Below, piece after piece: positions 32,655 to 40,559 of a stretch of 64,000 bases of DNA. Within the stretch, counting starts at the first letter, position 1, and the number at the start of each line of letters is the position of its first letter. Under the pieces are notes generated by a model. The model searched no databases and was not told where the DNA came from. It worked only from the letters and a program-made list of their open reading frames with translations. Where the stretch lies: NCBI RefSeq assembly GCF_014645815.1, contig NZ_BMML01000016.1, forward strand, positions 62,001 to 126,000, read 5' to 3'. The translations under genes were made by a program, and so were the position numbers. The stretch is from Streptomyces fuscichromogenes (GTDB lineage Bacteria; Actinomycetota; Actinomycetes; Streptomycetales; Streptomycetaceae).

Positions 32655-33662
32655 GTGACGTCCCCTCCGGTCACCGGTCCCGCCGCGGTGCCCGAACACC
32701 GCGGCGGGCCGGGCCCGGCCCGGTTCCGCCCACGGCGCGTCACGCCCGCGGGCACCGTCCGGCCGAAGCGGCGCGGCCTGCTGGCGTACTGGCGCCAGTA
32801 CCTGGCGATCTCGCCGTTCTACCTGATCTTCGCCGCTTTCTCCTTCTTCCCGGTCTTCTACTCCCTGTACCTGGCCTTCCAGCGCTGGGACGGCCTCGGC
32901 GACATGCAGTTCGTGGGCCTGCAGCAGTTCAGGTTCCTCTGGTCGGACCCGGTCTTCTGGCTGTCGATCCGCAACACCCTGGTGATCTGGGTGCTGTCCA
33001 CGGTGCCCACCCTGCTGGGCGCCCTGGTGCTGGCGACACTGCTGCACTCGGTGCGCCGCTTCAAGGGCTTCTACCGGATCGCCCTCTACGTGCCGAACGT
33101 CACCTCGATCGTCGCCGTGGCGATCTTCTTCGGCGCGGTGTTCAGCAACAACTTCGGCCTGGTCAACGCGATCCTGGGCACGGTCGGCATCTCGCCGGTG
33201 CCGTGGCTGAGCAACCCGTGGCTGATCAAGGTGGTCATCTCGCTGCTGATGACCTGGATGTGGACCGGCTACAACATGATCATCTACCTGGCCGGTCTCC
33301 AGGCGATCCCGACCTCGATCTACGAGGCGGCGAAGATGGACGGCGCCGGCCCGGTCCGCACCTTCTTCCAGATCACCGTCCCGATCATGCGGCCGATCAT
33401 CCTGTTCACCGTCATCATCTCGACGATCAACGGTCTGCAGAGCTTCAGCGAACCCCAGGTGCTGTTCGCCAGCAACGCCGCCAACGCGAACCTCGGCGGC
33501 CCGGGACAAGCCGGTCTGACCACGCTCCTGTACTTCTACCAGTCGGCCTTCCTCAACAACGACTACGGCTACGGCGCCGCCATCGTGTGGGCCTTCTTCC
33601 TGCTGATCATCGTCCTCGTCGCCGTCAACTGGCGCATCACCCAACGAGGGAGGAAGCCGTGA
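32655..33662 (+). CDS. Carbohydrate ABC importer permease 1 (MalF/UgpA type)
   Basis: 335 residues from GTG 32655. About 45 basic, Pro/Gly-rich residues precede the first helix YLIFAAFSFFPVFYSLYLAF (about 56-75). Coupling EAAKMDGAGPVRTFFQITVP (about 222-241), and a C-terminal helix ending in the basic RITQRGRKP. The stop overlaps the start of permease 2 (GTGA 33659-33662). No ATPase in the operon; MsiK-type sharing is inferred, as for the alpha-glucoside system. Confidence 0.9.
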   Translation: MTSPPVTGPAAVPEHRGGPGPARFRPRRVTPAGTVRPKRRGLLAYWRQYLAISPFYLIFAAFSFFPVFYSLYLAFQRWDGLGDMQFVGLQQFRFLWSDPVFWLSIRNTLVIWVLSTVPTLLGALVLATLLHSVRRFKGFYRIALYVPNVTSIVAVAIFFGAVFSNNFGLVNAILGTVGISPVPWLSNPWLIKVVISLLMTWMWTGYNMIIYLAGLQAIPTSIYEAAKMDGAGPVRTFFQITVPIMRPIILFTVIISTINGLQSFSEPQVLFASNAANANLGGPGQAGLTTLLYFYQSAFLNNDYGYGAAIVWAFFLLIIVLVAVNWRITQRGRKP

Positions 33663-34552
33663 CCACAGCCGACACCACGGCCGCCACGACGGCCGACCCG
33701 GCACGGCCGGCCCCGCGCGCGAGGCGGCTGCGCCGCCCCAAGGGCCTGACCGCGCACATCATCCTCATGGCGGCCGTGCTGCTCTCGGTCTTCCCGTTCG
33801 TGTGGACGATCGTCATGGCCACCAACACCACCCAGGACATCTACAAGAGCCCGCCGAAGTTCACCTTCGGCTCCCACCTGCTGGAGAACATCCGGCACGT
33901 GCTCAACACCATCGACTTCTTCGGGTCGATGCTCAACACGGTCATCGTCGCGACCGTCACCACCGTCCTGGTGCTGTTCATCGACTCGCTGGCGGCCTTC
34001 ACCTTCGCCAAGTTCGACTTCCCCGGCCGCAAGGCGCTCTTCGGCACGCTGCTGCTGTTCATGATGCTGCCGCTGCAGCTGGCGATCCTGCCGCAGTTCA
34101 TCCTCATGTCGAACATCGGCTGGGTCGGCATGCTCAAGGCGCTGGTCCCGCCCGCGCTGGCCAACGCCTTCGGCATCTTCTGGCTGCGCCAGTACATCGA
34201 GAACGGCGTGCCCGACGAACTCCTCGACGCCGCGCGCATCGACGGCGCCGGGTTCTTCCGCCAGTACTGGAACATCGCGCTGCCGATGATCAGGCCCGCG
34301 CTGTCCTTCCTCGCCATCTACGCCTTCGTCGGGGCCTGGAACGACTACGTCTGGCCGCTCATCGTGCTCACCAACCCCGACCACGTGACCCTCCAGGTGG
34401 AGCTCGCGCAGCTGAACGTCGGCCACACCACCGACTACAGCATGGTCATGGCCGGTGTGCTGATGGCGGCGCTGCCGCTGGTGCTGGTCTTCGCCATCTT
34501 CGCCCGCGGCTTCATCGCGGGCGCCACCGAGGGCGCGGTGCAGGGCACCTGA
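33659..34552 (+). CDS. Carbohydrate ABC importer permease 2 (MalG/UgpE type)
   Basis: 297 residues from the GTG overlapping permease 1. N-terminal Thr/Ala-rich cytoplasmic tail (1-35), first helix HIILMAAVLLSVFPFVWTIVMA, ATNTTQDIYKSPPKF periplasmic entry, coupling loop DAARIDGAGFFRQYWNIALP (about 188-207), and typical YAFVGAWNDYVWPLIVL. Pairs with permease 1 in the membrane. The phosphodiesterase gene follows after 54 bp. Confidence 0.9.
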   Translation: MTTADTTAATTADPARPAPRARRLRRPKGLTAHIILMAAVLLSVFPFVWTIVMATNTTQDIYKSPPKFTFGSHLLENIRHVLNTIDFFGSMLNTVIVATVTTVLVLFIDSLAAFTFAKFDFPGRKALFGTLLLFMMLPLQLAILPQFILMSNIGWVGMLKALVPPALANAFGIFWLRQYIENGVPDELLDAARIDGAGFFRQYWNIALPMIRPALSFLAIYAFVGAWNDYVWPLIVLTNPDHVTLQVELAQLNVGHTTDYSMVMAGVLMAALPLVLVFAIFARGFIAGATEGAVQGT

Positions 34553-34606
34553 CCCGCGCGGGCCGCCCCGGCCCGCGCGACACCCGCTGGACAGAGGAGG
34601 GATCCG

Positions 34607-35605
34607 GTGACGGACGCCGACGCCGGCACCGGGCGGAGCCGGGCGCCGGAGGGCACGGGGCCCTCCGCCCGCCTGCCGTTCACCCGGCACCGTGCCGTGC
34701 CCCCGGGCCGGGACGGCACCGCGCGCCGCAAGGTGCTCGTGGTGGGCATGGACGGGCTGCGCCACGACCGGCTGACCCGGCCCGGCGCCCACGCGCCCGT
34801 CCTGCACGGGCTGCTGGCCGCGGGCGCCCACGGCACCAGCCTGCTGCCCTACGGGGAGCGGGACGGCCAGGCCGAGGGCGGCCCGTCGACCAGCATGGCC
34901 TACACCGACTCCGGCCCCGGCTGGTCGAGCGTGCTGACCGGGGTGTGGCCCGACCGCCACGGGGTGACCGGCAACGACTTCCGGGGCGCCGACTACAGCC
35001 GCTACCCCGACTTCCTCACCCGCGCGGTCGCCGCCCGCCCCGGTCTGCGCACCGCGGCGACGGTCTCCTGGCCGGAGCTGGTGCACCGCGGCGTCCTCGG
35101 CCCGGCCGTCGGCAGCCGGGTCCACCACGACGGCGAGAGCGACGGCTACGCGACCGCGGACGGCCTGGTCGCCCGTACCGCCCTCGGCTGGCTCACCGCC
35201 GACGACCCGGACCTGCTGTTCGTCTACTTCGGCGGCACCGACGAGGCCGGCCACGCCACCGGGCCGCTCTCCCCCGCCTACGACGCCGCCCTGCTCGCCC
35301 AGGACGCCCACCTCGGACGGCTGCTGGCCGCGCTCGACGCCCGCGGTTCCCGCGAGCGGTGGACCGTGCTGGTCACCACCGACCACGGGCACCTCGACAG
35401 CGGCGGCCACGGCGGCGACACGGACGCCGAACGGCAGGTGTTCGTCATCCTCGCCGAGCCCGGCACGCCCCCCGGCACCCGGCTCGACTCACCCCGTCTC
35501 GTCGACATCGCCCCCACCGTCCTGGACCGGCTCGGCATCCCCGTCGACCCGGCCTGGGGCCTGGCCGGACGCGTCCTGCCCGGCCCCGCCGCGTCACCCA
35601 CGTAA
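34607..35605 (+). CDS. Alkaline-phosphatase-superfamily phosphodiesterase/nucleotide pyrophosphatase
   Basis: 332 residues from GTG 34607 with AGAGGAGGG upstream. Phosphodiesterase fold (PF01663-like): first metal ligand in VLVVGMDGLRHDR (about 44-56), likely nucleophile Ser/Thr in DSGPGWSSVLTGVWPDRHGV (about 102-121), then YFGGTDEAGHATG (about 206-218) and VTTDHGHLDSGGHG (about 262-275), supplying the Asp/His ligands. No signal peptide seen. Lies between the permeases and beta-galactosidase, so it probably releases a phosphate or phosphodiester-linked group from an imported sugar. Substrate unproven. Confidence 0.85.
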   Translation: MTDADAGTGRSRAPEGTGPSARLPFTRHRAVPPGRDGTARRKVLVVGMDGLRHDRLTRPGAHAPVLHGLLAAGAHGTSLLPYGERDGQAEGGPSTSMAYTDSGPGWSSVLTGVWPDRHGVTGNDFRGADYSRYPDFLTRAVAARPGLRTAATVSWPELVHRGVLGPAVGSRVHHDGESDGYATADGLVARTALGWLTADDPDLLFVYFGGTDEAGHATGPLSPAYDAALLAQDAHLGRLLAALDARGSRERWTVLVTTDHGHLDSGGHGGDTDAERQVFVILAEPGTPPGTRLDSPRLVDIAPTVLDRLGIPVDPAWGLAGRVLPGPAASPT

Positions 35606-35655
35606 GCCACATCTCTCATGTCACCCATGCCGCCAGAAAAGGGAGCCATCCGCCG

Positions 35656-38652
35656 ATGAACGATCCGTCGATCCCCGGGCCCCGGCCCGCCGATCCCCTG
35701 ATCGCCCTCCGACCCTGGGAGGCACCCGAGGTGACCTCCTGGGGACGGCTCCCCATGAACGCCGTCGACCGGCGCACCGGAGCGCTCCCCCTGGACGGCG
35801 ACTGGCGTTTCCAGTTGCTGCCGGCTCCGGACGCGCCGGTCGGCGGCTCCTGGTCCACGGCGTACGTCCCCGGCGCCTGGACCGTGCAGGGCACGGACGA
35901 CCTGCCGCAGTACACGAACGTCACCATGCCGTTCCGCGCGTTCCCGCCGGAATCCCCCGCCGCCGACCCGACCGGGGTCTACGAGCGCGAGCTGGACGTA
36001 CCGGCCGAGTGGGCCGGGCGGCGGATCGTGCTCCAGGTGGGCGCGGCGGAGAGCGTGCTCCTGGTGCATGTCGACGGACGGCCGGTGGGTGTCTCCAAGG
36101 ACTCGCACCTGGCGGCCGAGTTCGACCTGACCGGGGTCGTCCGCCCCGGCGGGCGGTCGGTCCTGCGGCTCACCGTCGTCAAGTGGTCGGACGCCACGCA
36201 CATCGAGGACCAGGACCACTGGTGGCACGGCGGGATCACCCGCTCGGTGCTGCTGTACGCGACCGACCCGTTCCGGCTCGCCGACGTGACCGTACGGGCG
36301 CGACGGGACGGCGATCTGCGGGTGGACTGCCAGGTGCGCAACGCGGCGGGCGACCGGGCGCTGCCCGACGGCTGGTACGTCACCGGCGACCTCGACGGCG
36401 AACCGCTCGCGCAGGACGCCGAGTTCGACCGGCTCAACACCGAGGACGACCGGGTCTCCGACTTCCTCGGCGAGGCCCGCATCCACGCCACCGTGTCCGG
36501 CGTACGCACCTGGAACGCGGAACAGCCCGAGCTGTACGGGCTGACCGTCCGGCTGCACCGCGCGGACGGCACGGTCGCCGACACGTCGTACCAGCGTGTC
36601 GGCTTCCGGGACGTCGAGATCGTCGGCCGGGACCTGCTCGTCAACGGCGAGCGGGTGTTCGTCCGGGGCGTCAACCGGCACGACTTCCACCCGCTGACCG
36701 GGCGGACGGTGTCCTACGACGACATGCGCGCGGACCTGGTGCTGCTGAAGCGGTTCGGCTTCAACGCGATCCGCACCTCGCACTACCCGAACGACCCGGC
36801 GCTGTACGACCTCGCGGACGAGCTCGGCTTCTACGTCGTGGACGAGGCGGACATCGAGTCCCACGACCACGCGCACGAGATCGCCGACGACCCGCGCTAT
36901 CTGAACGCCTTCGTGGACCGGGTCTCGCGGATGGTGCTGCGCGACAAGAACCACCCGTCGGTCATCATCTGGTCGCTGGGCAACGAGTCCGACTACGGGG
37001 CGAACCACGACGCGGCGGCAGGCTGGGTGCGACGGCACGACCCGACCCGGCCGCTCCAGTACGAGGGGGCGGCCAAGCGCGGCTGGGCGGACCCGGACGT
37101 GGCCTCCGACATCGCCTGCCCGATGTACGCGTCGCTGGAGGACTGCGTGGCGCACGCCCTGTCCGGCGAGCAGACCAAGCCGCTGATCCAGTGCGAGTAC
37201 TCCCATGCGATGGGCAACAGCAACGGCACGCTCGCCGACCACTGGGCCGCCATCGAGTCAACTCCGGGGCTTCAGGGCGGGTTCATCTGGGAGTTCTGGG
37301 ACCACGGAATTCTCCAGCGGGTGAGCGACGGAAGACCGGTCGGGCGCGCGGGCGCCGGACTGTATGACAACGGTGTCGCCGCGCCCGGCCACCGCTGGGC
37401 GTACGGCGGCGACTTCGGCGAGGCCCTGCACGACGGGGCGTTCGTCGCGGACGGGATCGTCTTCCCCGACCGCACCCCGAAGCCCGCGATGTACGAGCAC
37501 CGGGAGATCGCGGCGCCGGTCCGCATCCGGTGCCTGCGCCACGAGGGCATCGTGCTCGCCAACCACCAGCACTTCCGCGGCTTCGACTGGCTGACGGGCA
37601 GCTGGGAGCTGGCGCTGGCCGACGGTCGGACCCTGACCGGCCCGGCCGTACTGCCCGAGCTGTGCCCCGGCGAGACGGCGGCCGTACCGCTGCCGTTCGA
37701 GGTGCCGGCGGACGGCGGGGAGGCCTGGCTGACGCTGCGGGTGACGGTCGCCGAGGACCAGGCGTGGGCGCCGGCCGGTACGGAGATCTGCGCGCCGCAG
37801 ATCCGGATCCGGGCGGCCGACCCGCTCGGGCCGCCGGTGCCGGCGGGCCCCGCCGTCGAGGTGGACGACGAGGGGCTGCTGCGCCACCCCCTGCTGGCCG
37901 CCGCGCCGGTGCTGTCCCTGTGGCGGGCGCCCACCGACAACGACGACCTGGGCGGCATCGCGCCGCGCTGGCGGGCCTGGGGGCTGGACCGGCTGGTGCG
38001 CAAGGTGGTCTCGGTGCGCCGGGACGGCGGGCGAAGCGAGACGGGGGTCCCCCCGGCCGAAGGCTGGGGGACGGTGACCGTGCTCGCGGAGTACGCCGGC
38101 ACCGTCGGGGTGGTGCGGCACCGGCAGGAGTTCACGCCGGTCGAGGGCGGTGTCCGGGTCGACGAGTCGGCCGAGCTGCCCCCGGAGTTCGCGGACGTGG
38201 CCCGGGTCGGCTCGGTCTTCGAGACGGTGGCCGGGTTCGATCTGCTGGAGTGGTTCGGTCAGGGTCCCTGGGAGTCGTACCCGGACCGTGCCGCCGGAGC
38301 CCCGGTCGGCCACCACTCGCTCCCTGTCGACGAGTTGTTCACCCCCTACCTGCGGCCCCAGGAGAGCGGCGGCCGGCACGGCGTACGGCGGTTCACGCTG
38401 TCGGCGCCGGACGCCGCCGGGCTCGCGGTCGAGCTGGACGGGCCCCGCCAGGTCTCCGTCAGCCGCTACCGCGCCGAGGACCTCACGGCCGTCACCCACC
38501 ACGACGAACTCGTGCCGCGGGCCGGCTGCGTGGTCCACATCGACGCCGCGCACCGGGGCCTCGGCACGGCCTCGTGCGGTCCCGACACCTTCCCCTCCTA
38601 CCTCGTCGCACCGGGTGTCCACCGCTGGAGCTGGACCCTGCGTGTCCGCTGA
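35656..38652 (+). CDS. lacZ: GH2 beta-galactosidase (LacZ type)
   Basis: 998 residues from ATG 35656; AAAGGGAG lies 10 bp upstream. All LacZ regions: N-terminal jelly roll, RGVNRHDFHPLTGR, RTSHYPNDPALYDLADELGFYVVDEADIE, acid/base Glu444 in LGNESDYG, nucleophile Glu514 in QCEYSHAMGNSNG, GFIWEFWDHG, and a C-terminal beta-galactosidase small chain (about 720-998). Cytoplasmic. Oddity: at residues 792-806 the frame carries a 14-residue insertion (RSETGVPPAEGWG) encoded by a Streptomyces palindromic repeat. Fits breakdown of galactosyl glycans taken up by the upstream importer. Confidence 0.92.
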   Translation: MNDPSIPGPRPADPLIALRPWEAPEVTSWGRLPMNAVDRRTGALPLDGDWRFQLLPAPDAPVGGSWSTAYVPGAWTVQGTDDLPQYTNVTMPFRAFPPESPAADPTGVYERELDVPAEWAGRRIVLQVGAAESVLLVHVDGRPVGVSKDSHLAAEFDLTGVVRPGGRSVLRLTVVKWSDATHIEDQDHWWHGGITRSVLLYATDPFRLADVTVRARRDGDLRVDCQVRNAAGDRALPDGWYVTGDLDGEPLAQDAEFDRLNTEDDRVSDFLGEARIHATVSGVRTWNAEQPELYGLTVRLHRADGTVADTSYQRVGFRDVEIVGRDLLVNGERVFVRGVNRHDFHPLTGRTVSYDDMRADLVLLKRFGFNAIRTSHYPNDPALYDLADELGFYVVDEADIESHDHAHEIADDPRYLNAFVDRVSRMVLRDKNHPSVIIWSLGNESDYGANHDAAAGWVRRHDPTRPLQYEGAAKRGWADPDVASDIACPMYASLEDCVAHALSGEQTKPLIQCEYSHAMGNSNGTLADHWAAIESTPGLQGGFIWEFWDHGILQRVSDGRPVGRAGAGLYDNGVAAPGHRWAYGGDFGEALHDGAFVADGIVFPDRTPKPAMYEHREIAAPVRIRCLRHEGIVLANHQHFRGFDWLTGSWELALADGRTLTGPAVLPELCPGETAAVPLPFEVPADGGEAWLTLRVTVAEDQAWAPAGTEICAPQIRIRAADPLGPPVPAGPAVEVDDEGLLRHPLLAAAPVLSLWRAPTDNDDLGGIAPRWRAWGLDRLVRKVVSVRRDGGRSETGVPPAEGWGTVTVLAEYAGTVGVVRHRQEFTPVEGGVRVDESAELPPEFADVARVGSVFETVAGFDLLEWFGQGPWESYPDRAAGAPVGHHSLPVDELFTPYLRPQESGGRHGVRRFTLSAPDAAGLAVELDGPRQVSVSRYRAEDLTAVTHHDELVPRAGCVVHIDAAHRGLGTASCGPDTFPSYLVAPGVHRWSWTLRVR
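38031..38071. repeat. Palindromic repeat inserted in frame within the GH2 gene
   Basis: The stretch beginning GCGAAGCGAGACGGGGGT and continuing through CCCCCCGGCCGAAGGCTGGG is, by recognition, a common Streptomyces intergenic palindromic element (GAGCGAAGCGAGAC...GGGGGA type). Here it lies between codons for VRRDGG and TVTVLAEYAG and keeps the reading frame. GGGGG-T-CCCCC forms the central hairpin. Confidence 0.7.
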
Positions 38653-38700
38653 ATCCCCCCACGCCCTTCGCCGTCACTTCCGCTTACCCACGGAGCACAC

Positions 38701-40533
38701 GTGTGTACTTCGCATGACCACCCGCAGGGCGAGGCCACGCAGGCCGGAGCCGGCCGGCGCAACTTCCTCAGAGCCACCGCGCTGCTCGGCGCCGCCGCCA
38801 CCGCCGGAATCACCCTGCCGGCCGTCGCCGAGGCGTCCACCGGGTCGGGCCGGCGGCCCGACCCGGAGAGCCGGCGCTTCACCCTCGCGGTGATGCCCGA
38901 CACCCAGTACCTCTTCGACGGGCCGAGCATCGACGCGGCGCCCGTGGAGGCCTCGCTGCGCTATCTCCTGGAGCAGGGCGGCGCTTCCGAGGACAACATC
39001 GTCTTCCTGTCCCACCTCGGCGACCTCACCCAGAACGGGGCGGCGCAGGAGTTCGCCGCGATCGGCAAGGCGTTCGGGATCCTCGACCGGCGCGGGGTCG
39101 GCTACAGCGTGCTGGCCGGCAACCACGACATCAGGTCGTCCACGGACGACCAGCGCGGCGCCACCCCGTACCTGGACGTCTTCGGGCCGCAGCGCTTCGA
39201 GGACCACCCGACGTTCGGCGGGGCGTCCGCGGACGGCTACAACACCTACCACCTGTTCCGGGCCGCCGGGCGGGAGTGGCTGGTGCTGGCGCTGGACTGG
39301 CGGCTGTCGGCCAAGGGGTACGCCTGGGCGAAGGACGTCATCGCCGCGCACCCGAAGACCCCGGTCATCCTCACCACGCACGAACTGGTCGTGCAGGACG
39401 ACGAGTTGTCGTCGTACGGGCAGCAGCTGTGGGACCAGCTGATCAACGAGCACGACCAGGTCTTCCTCACCCTGAACGGCCACTACTGGCCGGCCGGCCG
39501 CGCGACCCGGAAGAACGCCGCCGGTCACGACGTGCACCTGCATCTGACGAACTATCAGAACCGGTACTTCGGCGGGGCGGCGATGATCCGCCTCTACCGC
39601 TTCGACCTGGACCGGAACGTCATCGACGTGGAGACGGTCTCGCCGTGGATCCTCGGCCGGGCGGGCAAGGGCCTGAACGAGCTGGAACGGCAGGAGATGG
39701 AACTGAGCGGCGACGCCGACCGGTTCTCCGTCGACATCGACTTCGCGGACCGCTTCGCCGGCTTCGACCCGGTGCCGGTCCGTCCGGCACGGCCCGCGCC
39801 GCAGCTGCTGGTCCGGGGCACCGCCGCCTACTGGCGGTTCGACTCGGCGGTCTCCGGCACGGTCCGTGACCTGTCCGGCCACGGCAACGACCTCACCGTG
39901 GTCCCGGTGGGCGGCGGCACCCTCGGCTGGTCGGCGGACCACCACCCGGACCAACCGGGCCACGGCAGCCTGGAGTTCACCGGGTACAAGTCGCCGCTGA
40001 AGGGCGCCTACCTGCGGACGGTCGACGGCGCGCCGCTCAACTCGGCGACCTTCCGAGACGGTTACACCATCGAGGTGTTCTACCGGCTGCCGGCGGACTG
40101 GGACCCCGATCACAACGCCTGGTCCGGTCTCGTCGGCCGCACCGGTACCGGCGGCGCCGCGGGCAAGACCGCCGACGACCCGGACGAGCCCCTCGCCACC
40201 CTCTCGCTGTCCAACGACCGCGAGCCGCAGTGGGCGATGCGCCCGCTGAACCAGGAGGGCATCGCCACCAACTGGGGCCAGGAGACCCCGCTGGAGACCT
40301 GGTGGCACCTGGCGGTCGTCAACGACGGACGGCACAGCACCCTGTACGTCGAGGGCTGCCCGGTCGTCCGCAACCCGAAGGCCGCCGCGGTCGGCATCGC
40401 CTCCGTCGGCCTGCCCTGGCTGGTCGGCGGCTACACGTACGCCGACAAGATCGACCAGATCCTGCACGGCCGCCTCGGCGACGTCCGGATCGTCTCCCGG
40501 GCCCTGCCCGTCTCCTCCTTCATGACCCACTGA
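38701..40533 (+). CDS. Secreted (Tat) metallophosphoesterase with C-terminal LamG-like domain
   Basis: 610 residues from GTG 38701; GGAG is 5 bp upstream. Tat signal GRRNFLRATALLGAAATAGITLPAVAEA (about 18-45). Calcineurin-like metallophosphoesterase (about 58-330): AVMPDTQYL, LSHLGDLTQNG, VLAGNHDIR, ILTTHEL, LNGHYWPAGR supply the metal ligands. Concanavalin/LamG-like beta sandwich (about 375-605): AAYWRFDSAVSGTVRDLSGHGNDL and LETWWHLAVVNDGRHSTLYVEG. The second module probably binds a carbohydrate and brings the phosphatase to a polymer. Starts a secreted pair with the PHP protein, downstream of the GH2 gene. Confidence 0.9.
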   Translation: MCTSHDHPQGEATQAGAGRRNFLRATALLGAAATAGITLPAVAEASTGSGRRPDPESRRFTLAVMPDTQYLFDGPSIDAAPVEASLRYLLEQGGASEDNIVFLSHLGDLTQNGAAQEFAAIGKAFGILDRRGVGYSVLAGNHDIRSSTDDQRGATPYLDVFGPQRFEDHPTFGGASADGYNTYHLFRAAGREWLVLALDWRLSAKGYAWAKDVIAAHPKTPVILTTHELVVQDDELSSYGQQLWDQLINEHDQVFLTLNGHYWPAGRATRKNAAGHDVHLHLTNYQNRYFGGAAMIRLYRFDLDRNVIDVETVSPWILGRAGKGLNELERQEMELSGDADRFSVDIDFADRFAGFDPVPVRPARPAPQLLVRGTAAYWRFDSAVSGTVRDLSGHGNDLTVVPVGGGTLGWSADHHPDQPGHGSLEFTGYKSPLKGAYLRTVDGAPLNSATFRDGYTIEVFYRLPADWDPDHNAWSGLVGRTGTGGAAGKTADDPDEPLATLSLSNDREPQWAMRPLNQEGIATNWGQETPLETWWHLAVVNDGRHSTLYVEGCPVVRNPKAAAVGIASVGLPWLVGGYTYADKIDQILHGRLGDVRIVSRALPVSSFMTH

Positions 40534-40559
40534 CCCCCGTTACGAGGATCACCACTCTC

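Noticed and set aside
33802..35655. Apparent 618-residue N-terminal extension of the GH2 gene
   Set aside because: This part overlaps the permease and phosphodiesterase genes in another frame; GH2 homology and a ribosome site begin at 35656.
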